NCBI GenBank assembly: GCA_012521035.1
Contig: JAAYND010000092.1
Location: 1 to 9,863 of the forward strand
Reading direction: 5' to 3'
DNA length: 9,863 nt
Source of the DNA: Methanomicrobiales archaeon
Lineage (GTDB): Archaea > Halobacteriota > Methanomicrobia > Methanomicrobiales > Methanoculleaceae
The translations under genes were made by a program, and so were the position numbers. Shown here piece after piece: positions 6,084-9,863 of the stretch. Within the stretch, counting starts at the first letter, position 1. Each line of letters begins with the position of its first letter. The notes beneath the pieces are model-generated. The model ran no database searches. It had not been told where the DNA came from and saw only the letters and a program-made list of their open reading frames with translations.

Positions 6084-6943
6084 AATGGCTTATGCTCCGT
6101 GTCAACGATATGCATTTTCGGTACGGGAGTTTCCCCGTACTCTCAGGGGTCTCCTTCTCTGTTGAGAGAGGAGAGCTCTGCGGTCTCTTCGGCCCGAACG
6201 GGTCGGGAAAGACGACGCTCTTCAAGTGTTGTCTGCGGTTCCTCCATGCAGAGCAGGGCAGTGTGGTGGTGCGCGGTGAAGACATCTCACAGTGTAACAT
6301 AGAACACCTCGCGCGCCTCGTCGCGTATGTGCCGCAGGAGCACAAACCACCCTTCCCGTACCTTGTCCGGGAGGTTGTCCTGATGGGCAGGACACCACAT
6401 CTCGGCGGATTTTTTGGTATCCGGAGACGTGACCGGGAGATCGCGATGGATGCGCTCGCCACCCTCGGGATCAGCGACCTTGCGGACCGGCCCTACAATC
6501 AACTCTCCGGAGGTCAGAGGCAGATGGTGCTCATGGCCCGCGCGATCGCACAGGATACCCCGCTCCTCTTCCTCGATGAACCCACGAGTGCACTTGATTT
6601 CCAGAATCAGATGCGGATATGGGAGATCATGAGAGATGTTGCTGAAGAGGGGAAGACGATCCTCGCCTGCAGTCATGACCCGAACCACGTGGCATGGTTC
6701 TGTGACCGTGTTGTGGTCGTGGGAGATGGTGTCGTCGTGGCCGAAGGCTACCCGGAGGATGTGATATCCGAGGGGGTGCTCGGGAAGATCTACCAGAACG
6801 TCTGCTCAGTCCGGATGCTCGACGGCGTCCAGATGGTGATGCCCCGGTGTGTGACGGAACGAAACGGGAAACAGGGGAGCAGCTACCCCCTCCATGACCC
6901 CCTGTTTGCTGAGGCGTGTGGTGAGGTGGATGTAGAGACATGA
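6080..6943 (+). CDS. ABC transporter ATP-binding protein, iron-chelate/cobalamin class
   Basis: This 287-residue cytoplasmic ATPase powers the FecCD-type permease encoded just upstream. All nucleotide-binding motifs are intact: Walker A GPNGSGKT (38-45), Q-loop glutamine 86 in YVPQEH, the signature LSGGQ (142-146), Walker B LLFLDE (162-167) with the catalytic glutamate 167, the D-loop SALD (170-173) and the switch histidine 199 in CSHDPNH. This matches the FepC/FhuC/BtuD branch. After the core, about 45 residues (from 240) form a variable C-terminal extension with cysteines 242, 257 and 280. Such tails occur in the family, but I cannot assign it a function. The gene begins with GTG overlapping the permease stop, and is followed after 16 bases by the methyltransferase gene, so the genes should be co-transcribed. 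Confidence 0.95.
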   Translation: MKWLMLRVNDMHFRYGSFPVLSGVSFSVERGELCGLFGPNGSGKTTLFKCCLRFLHAEQGSVVVRGEDISQCNIEHLARLVAYVPQEHKPPFPYLVREVVLMGRTPHLGGFFGIRRRDREIAMDALATLGISDLADRPYNQLSGGQRQMVLMARAIAQDTPLLFLDEPTSALDFQNQMRIWEIMRDVAEEGKTILACSHDPNHVAWFCDRVVVVGDGVVVAEGYPEDVISEGVLGKIYQNVCSVRMLDGVQMVMPRCVTERNGKQGSSYPLHDPLFAEACGEVDVET

Positions 6944-6959
6944 AAAGGGAGAATGAACA

Positions 6960-7808
6960 ATGAATTACAGAGACATTGACTGGAACAGCGTCTGGAGAGA
7001 CCTTTACGAGAAAAATACAGAGAGTAGAGGAAGCGGAGGATGTGCCTCGGTATGGACTTTACGGGAGAAGGCACATGCGTTTCTCACACAGTCCCGGGAG
7101 AACCCTGAACGGCTCCATCACGTGATCGAGAACCTCCCGCTCAAAGCCGACTCGAGCGTGCTTGATATCGGTTCCGGACCCGGAACGCTCGCCGTCCCCA
7201 TTGCCAGGCGTGCGGCCCGCGTGACCGCCGTCGAACCTGCGGCGGGTATGGTGGAGGTGATGGAGGAGTATGCCGCCGAGGAGGGGGTGTCAAACCTCTC
7301 GATCGTGCAGAAGCGCTGGGAGGAGATCGACCCGGCGGCAGACCTCGACAGCCCCTACGACATCGTCCTGGCCTCGTACTCCCTCGGGATGCCGGATATC
7401 CGGGCCGCGATCGAGGCGATGTGCGAGGTATCGTCAGGATGGGTCTACCTCTTCTGGTTTGCCGGAACGACAGCCTGGGAGCAGGCGATGGTCGATCTCT
7501 GGCCGAAGCTGCATGGGGAGGAGTTCCAGTTCGGTCCGAAGGTCAATGTCCTCTACAACGTCCTCTACTCGATGGGGATATACCCGAATGTGGAGATGGT
7601 GCGGATGAATCATACCCGCAGGTTCCCGGGCATCGATGCTGCCGTGAATGAGTTCCGGGAACAGTACCGGATAACATCTCCGGCACAGGAGGAGCTCCTC
7701 CGGGAGTATCTCGCCACGAGACTCCTCCGGAAGGAGGGAGATGACTACCTGCACTCAGGAGCGACGACCCGGGTGAGGCTCTGGTGGGAGGTGAACGGAT
7801 GCCGGTGA
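6960..7808 (+). CDS. Class I SAM-dependent methyltransferase
   Basis: This 282-residue soluble enzyme should transfer a methyl group from S-adenosylmethionine to an unknown acceptor. The Rossmann signature is clear: motif I VLDIGSGPG (67-75), acidic residue E92 at the end of the second strand (VTAVEPAAGM) for the SAM ribose, and DIVLASYSLG (134-143) at the strand-4 position. Residues 1-60 form a helical cap beginning with MNYRDIDWNSVW. The 170-282 region, rich in Trp, Tyr and Arg, is likely to shape the acceptor site. GGGAGA lies seven bases before the ATG. The gene lies 16 bases after the ATPase gene and overlaps the SBP2 gene by 10 bases, so it is embedded in the transporter operon. This suggests action on the imported ligand (a corrinoid, chelator or metallophore) or on making a chelator, but the acceptor is unknown. 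Confidence 0.88.
   Translation: MNYRDIDWNSVWRDLYEKNTESRGSGGCASVWTLREKAHAFLTQSRENPERLHHVIENLPLKADSSVLDIGSGPGTLAVPIARRAARVTAVEPAAGMVEVMEEYAAEEGVSNLSIVQKRWEEIDPAADLDSPYDIVLASYSLGMPDIRAAIEAMCEVSSGWVYLFWFAGTTAWEQAMVDLWPKLHGEEFQFGPKVNVLYNVLYSMGIYPNVEMVRMNHTRRFPGIDAAVNEFREQYRITSPAQEELLREYLATRLLRKEGDDYLHSGATTRVRLWWEVNGCR
7787..7794 (+). promoter_or_regulatory. Ribosome binding site deciding the SBP2 start
   Basis: GGAGGTGA, a near-perfect anti-16S match, ends four bases before the ATG at 7799. A GTG at 7784 in the same frame would overlap this motif and is rejected. The site lies inside the methyltransferase gene and implies translational coupling. Confidence 0.7.
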
Positions 7809-9049
7809 GAAAGGGTTGGGGGCAGGCGGTCGCGATCCTGGTCCTGCTGATCCTCTTCGCGGGGTGTGTCGGTGCCGGGCAGAGCGGAGGCGCATCGGGT
7901 TCGGGCGCCGATGCCTCTGGTTACCGGACGGTCATCGACTCCCGTGGGGTCGCGGTCCAGGTGCCGGCGGAGATCAACCGGGTCGTCACCGTATCCAGCG
8001 GCCTCATAGAGGAGGTGATGTTCGTCCTCGGAGAAGAGAAGAAGATCGTGGGGGTTGGGGGATCGAACATCCAGAACGTCTGGACATATTCCTATCCTCT
8101 CGATGACGGGGGGTTCGTGAACGGGAGCGATGGACGCAACATCCTGCAGGTTCTCTATCCGCCGATCAAAGAACTCCCACAGGTCAAAGGAACGGGTATG
8201 GCTATTAACTACGAGACACTTGCCAGCCTCGAACCGGATCTGGTCATTCTCCGCGTCGGTACCGGAGGGCTCAACTCGATGGAGGATGTGGGGGTGCAGA
8301 ACACCATCCAGACGATCGAGTCACTCGGGATTCCCATCATTGTGCTCAAGGGTCCACCGTGCTTCGATGAACCTGACCTCTCAACGATCTCTGATGAGAT
8401 CCGGATCATCGGCTCTGTCTTCAGAAAGGAAGGGCAGACAGATAAACTCGCAAACTACCTTGAATCCCAGACACGGATGATCGTTGAGCGGACAAAGGAT
8501 ATCCCCGACGCTGAACAGCCGACTGTCCTGGTATTCGGCATAAACGCCCACACCAGACCACCCGTTATCGGCTCCGGCGTGTCGGAAGAACACGGGACCG
8601 GTAGCGTGAAGGGAACCGATACCATCGAGTCCTACTTCATCGAGAAGGTTGTCCACGCGAAGAACGCATACCGGAGCGCCGGGAGCCCTCTCATATCGAC
8701 TGAACAGCTCCTCGCCCTCAACCCCGATGCCATCGTCCTCAGCACGTCATACGGTTACCACCCGCCGGGAGAGCTCTACGATGCCACGTACTACAGGAAC
8801 GTCCGCGAACTCTCGGCCATCAAGAACCGCCGGGTCATGTCCCTTCCCTGGACGCCCTACTATAGTAACCGCCTTGAGTACCCGATCGACGTGATGGTGA
8901 TCGCAAAGGCCGCGTATCCCGAGCGATTTGACGATATCGATCTCGCCGAATGGCTCCTTGACTTCTATAAGAATGTCTACGGCGTCGATGATGATACCGC
9001 GAAAACCCTGCGATCCGCACAGTGGATGGATTGGTGTATGGAAACGTGA
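7799..9049 (+). CDS. ABC transporter substrate-binding lipoprotein, iron-chelate/cobalamin class (SBP2)
   Basis: This 416-residue extracytoplasmic receptor is paralogous to SBP1. It has a basic N-terminus (MPVRKG), a hydrophobic signal segment (about 9-22) and a canonical lipobox LFAGC with the lipidated cysteine at 23. A Gly/Ser-rich tether (28-41) comes before the mature domain, which opens YRTVIDSRGVAVQVP (42-56), as in BtuF/FepB-type proteins. Shared with SBP1 are AINYETLASL (135-144), DTIESYFIE (274-282), NRLEYPI (357-363) and MVIAKAAYP (366-374). Differences that may reflect ligand choice cluster in the 180-265 region: GPPCFDEP here where SBP1 has GPPFQERP, and a longer His-containing loop around 250-268. 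It overlaps the methyltransferase gene and is the last gene of the packed operon. The ligand is unknown, but a shared permease and ATPase with SBP1 is likely. Confidence 0.9.
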   Translation: MPVRKGWGQAVAILVLLILFAGCVGAGQSGGASGSGADASGYRTVIDSRGVAVQVPAEINRVVTVSSGLIEEVMFVLGEEKKIVGVGGSNIQNVWTYSYPLDDGGFVNGSDGRNILQVLYPPIKELPQVKGTGMAINYETLASLEPDLVILRVGTGGLNSMEDVGVQNTIQTIESLGIPIIVLKGPPCFDEPDLSTISDEIRIIGSVFRKEGQTDKLANYLESQTRMIVERTKDIPDAEQPTVLVFGINAHTRPPVIGSGVSEEHGTGSVKGTDTIESYFIEKVVHAKNAYRSAGSPLISTEQLLALNPDAIVLSTSYGYHPPGELYDATYYRNVRELSAIKNRRVMSLPWTPYYSNRLEYPIDVMVIAKAAYPERFDDIDLAEWLLDFYKNVYGVDDDTAKTLRSAQWMDWCMET

Positions 9050-9070
9050 TCGCGATGGATGAGAGAACTG

Positions 9071-9095
9071 CCGGGGAGCGCCATGGGCTCTCCGG
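9071..9095 (+). terminator. Hairpin between SBP2 and the CooC homologue
   Basis: CCGGGGAGC pairs with GCTCTCCGG (nine pairs, one G-T wobble) around the loop GCCATGG. It lies 22 bases after the SBP2 stop and 43 bases before the cooC ATG. There is no T-run after it, so it is not a classical terminator. It may mark an RNA processing or partial termination site that lets cooC be expressed at a different level. Confidence 0.4.
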
Positions 9096-9137
9096 ATATT
9101 GAAAGAGTTTCAGACGAACATGATGGAGTGAAAAAGA

Positions 9138-9863
9138 ATGATAATCACCATATGTGGCAAGGGCGGCAGCGGGAAGAGCAGTGTTGCCGCGCTGCTTGCC
9201 CGTGAGTATGCACGGAGGAACCGTGCGGTACTGGTCGTCGATACCGACGAATCGAACCTCGGGTTGCACCGCCTCCTCGGGACGGACGCCCCTCCTGACC
9301 TCATGAATTACTTCGGGGGGAAGGGGGAGGTGATGAAGAGGGTCATGGCCGCGATGCCGGATCCATCGTCCGTGGATCTGGTCGGGGAGAGATGGACCAT
9401 CGATGGTCTTCCCGGCGACTATGTTGCACAGGAGAACGGGATCCGGCTCGTCGCCATAGGAAAGATCCATGAGGCCGGGGAAGGGTGTGCCTGCCCGATG
9501 GGGATGCTCGCACGCCAGTTCCTCAATAACCTCGACCTCGGAGAGGATGATGTCGTCATCGCCGATACGGAGGCCGGGATCGAACACTTTGGCCGGGGTG
9601 TGGATCAGGGGGCGGACGTGATCCTGATGATCGTGGACCCCTCGTTTGAGTCACTCCAGCTCGCAAGAAAGGTCAGCGAGATGGTGGCAGACCTCGATCT
9701 CCCGCTCTACTACGCCCTGAACAAGATCAACCTCTTCTCGGCCGACCGGTTGCGTGAGGGGCTCCCGGATCCCTCGCGGGTCGCCGGCGAGATACCGCAG
9801 GATCCTGCGATCCTTGCCGCTGGTCTTGATGGTCGGGCGCTGGACCAGAGCCACCCGGCGATC
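9138..9863 (+). CDS. cooC: CooC-type nickel-insertion ATPase for CO dehydrogenase (partial, C-terminus outside window)
   Basis: The frame is open to the window edge (242 residues; family members are about 250-265, so only the tail is missing). It belongs to the MinD/ArsA-like SIMIBI group. Residues 7-15 carry the deviant Walker A motif GKGGSGKSS with signature lysine 8. VLVVDTDESN (31-40) follows, then the CxC pair GCACPMG (116-122, cysteines 117 and 119), which in CooC dimers binds nickel or zinc. ADTEAGIEHFGRG (142-154) is the family's diagnostic segment. By homology it uses ATP hydrolysis to insert nickel into the C-cluster of CO dehydrogenase, the enzyme of the methanogen CODH/acetyl-CoA synthase complex. 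A GGAGTG motif lies seven bases before the ATG. No CODH gene is in the window. The gene follows the metal-chelate-type importer on the same strand after an 88-base gap. Confidence 0.9.
   Translation, partial: MIITICGKGGSGKSSVAALLAREYARRNRAVLVVDTDESNLGLHRLLGTDAPPDLMNYFGGKGEVMKRVMAAMPDPSSVDLVGERWTIDGLPGDYVAQENGIRLVAIGKIHEAGEGCACPMGMLARQFLNNLDLGEDDVVIADTEAGIEHFGRGVDQGADVILMIVDPSFESLQLARKVSEMVADLDLPLYYALNKINLFSADRLREGLPDPSRVAGEIPQDPAILAAGLDGRALDQSHPAI

Noticed and set aside
5866..6462. 198-residue open frame on the minus strand
   Set aside because: It is antisense to the permease and ATPase genes, with a low-complexity Ser/Arg-rich product and no family features.
9055..9102. Possible 15-codon peptide between SBP2 and cooC
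   Set aside because: The frame lies across the hairpin, has no clear ribosome binding site and is too short to support without conservation.
8835..9587. 250-residue open frame on the minus strand
   Set aside because: It lies opposite SBP2 and cooC, both of which have clear family motifs. The product is rich in Arg, His and Pro, typical of an antisense shadow in GC-rich DNA.
1..9863. tRNA genes, CRISPR array, insertion sequence or integration site
   Set aside because: I saw no cloverleaf, no spaced identical repeats, no transposase-like product and no terminal inverted repeats with target duplications on either strand.

Overview
The window looks like the chromosome of a methanogenic archaeon, most plausibly of the Methanomicrobiales (Methanoculleus-like; inferred from gene content and style, not from a search). 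The evidence is a GC-rich coding sequence broken by short AT-rich islands with archaeal TATA boxes, GGTGA/GGAGG-type ribosome binding sites, a DUF2124-like protein (a family I know from methanogens), a histidine kinase of archaeal type and a CooC-type nickel-insertion ATPase. No RNA genes, mobile elements or CRISPR arrays were seen.

Layout. (1) 1-1317, minus strand: the N-terminal 439 residues of a large P-loop ATPase of the HerA/FtsK superfamily. It has winged-helix-like and acidic linker regions in front of the ATPase domain and runs off the left edge. (2) 1318-1714: a 397-base intergenic region with TATA-like boxes, a palindrome and a nested hairpin. (3) 1715-3109, plus: a membrane sensor histidine kinase (four predicted TM segments, PAS, kinase core). 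(4) 3093-3575, minus: a DUF2124-like protein that overlaps the kinase gene tail to tail. (5) 3627-4853, minus: a lipoprotein substrate-binding protein (SBP1) of the iron-chelate/cobalamin ABC class. (6) 4854-5003: a compact divergent promoter region. (7) 5004-9049, plus: a tightly packed operon of FecCD-type permease, ATPase, SAM-dependent methyltransferase and a second substrate-binding lipoprotein (SBP2), with overlapping or nearly touching genes. (8) 9138-9863, plus: a CooC homologue, cut by the right edge only near its C-terminus.

How they work together. The permease and ATPase form one importer core. Two paralogous receptors, SBP1 (divergent) and SBP2 (in the operon), can plausibly feed it. 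The FecCD class carries metal chelates or corrinoids. A methyltransferase sits inside the operon, and a CooC gene, whose family matures the nickel cluster of CO dehydrogenase, lies directly downstream. This suggests metal or cofactor acquisition linked to metalloenzyme assembly, possibly nickel or a corrinoid for CODH/acetyl-CoA synthase. The substrate cannot be read from the sequence. The methyltransferase and the DUF2124 protein are the least explained members.
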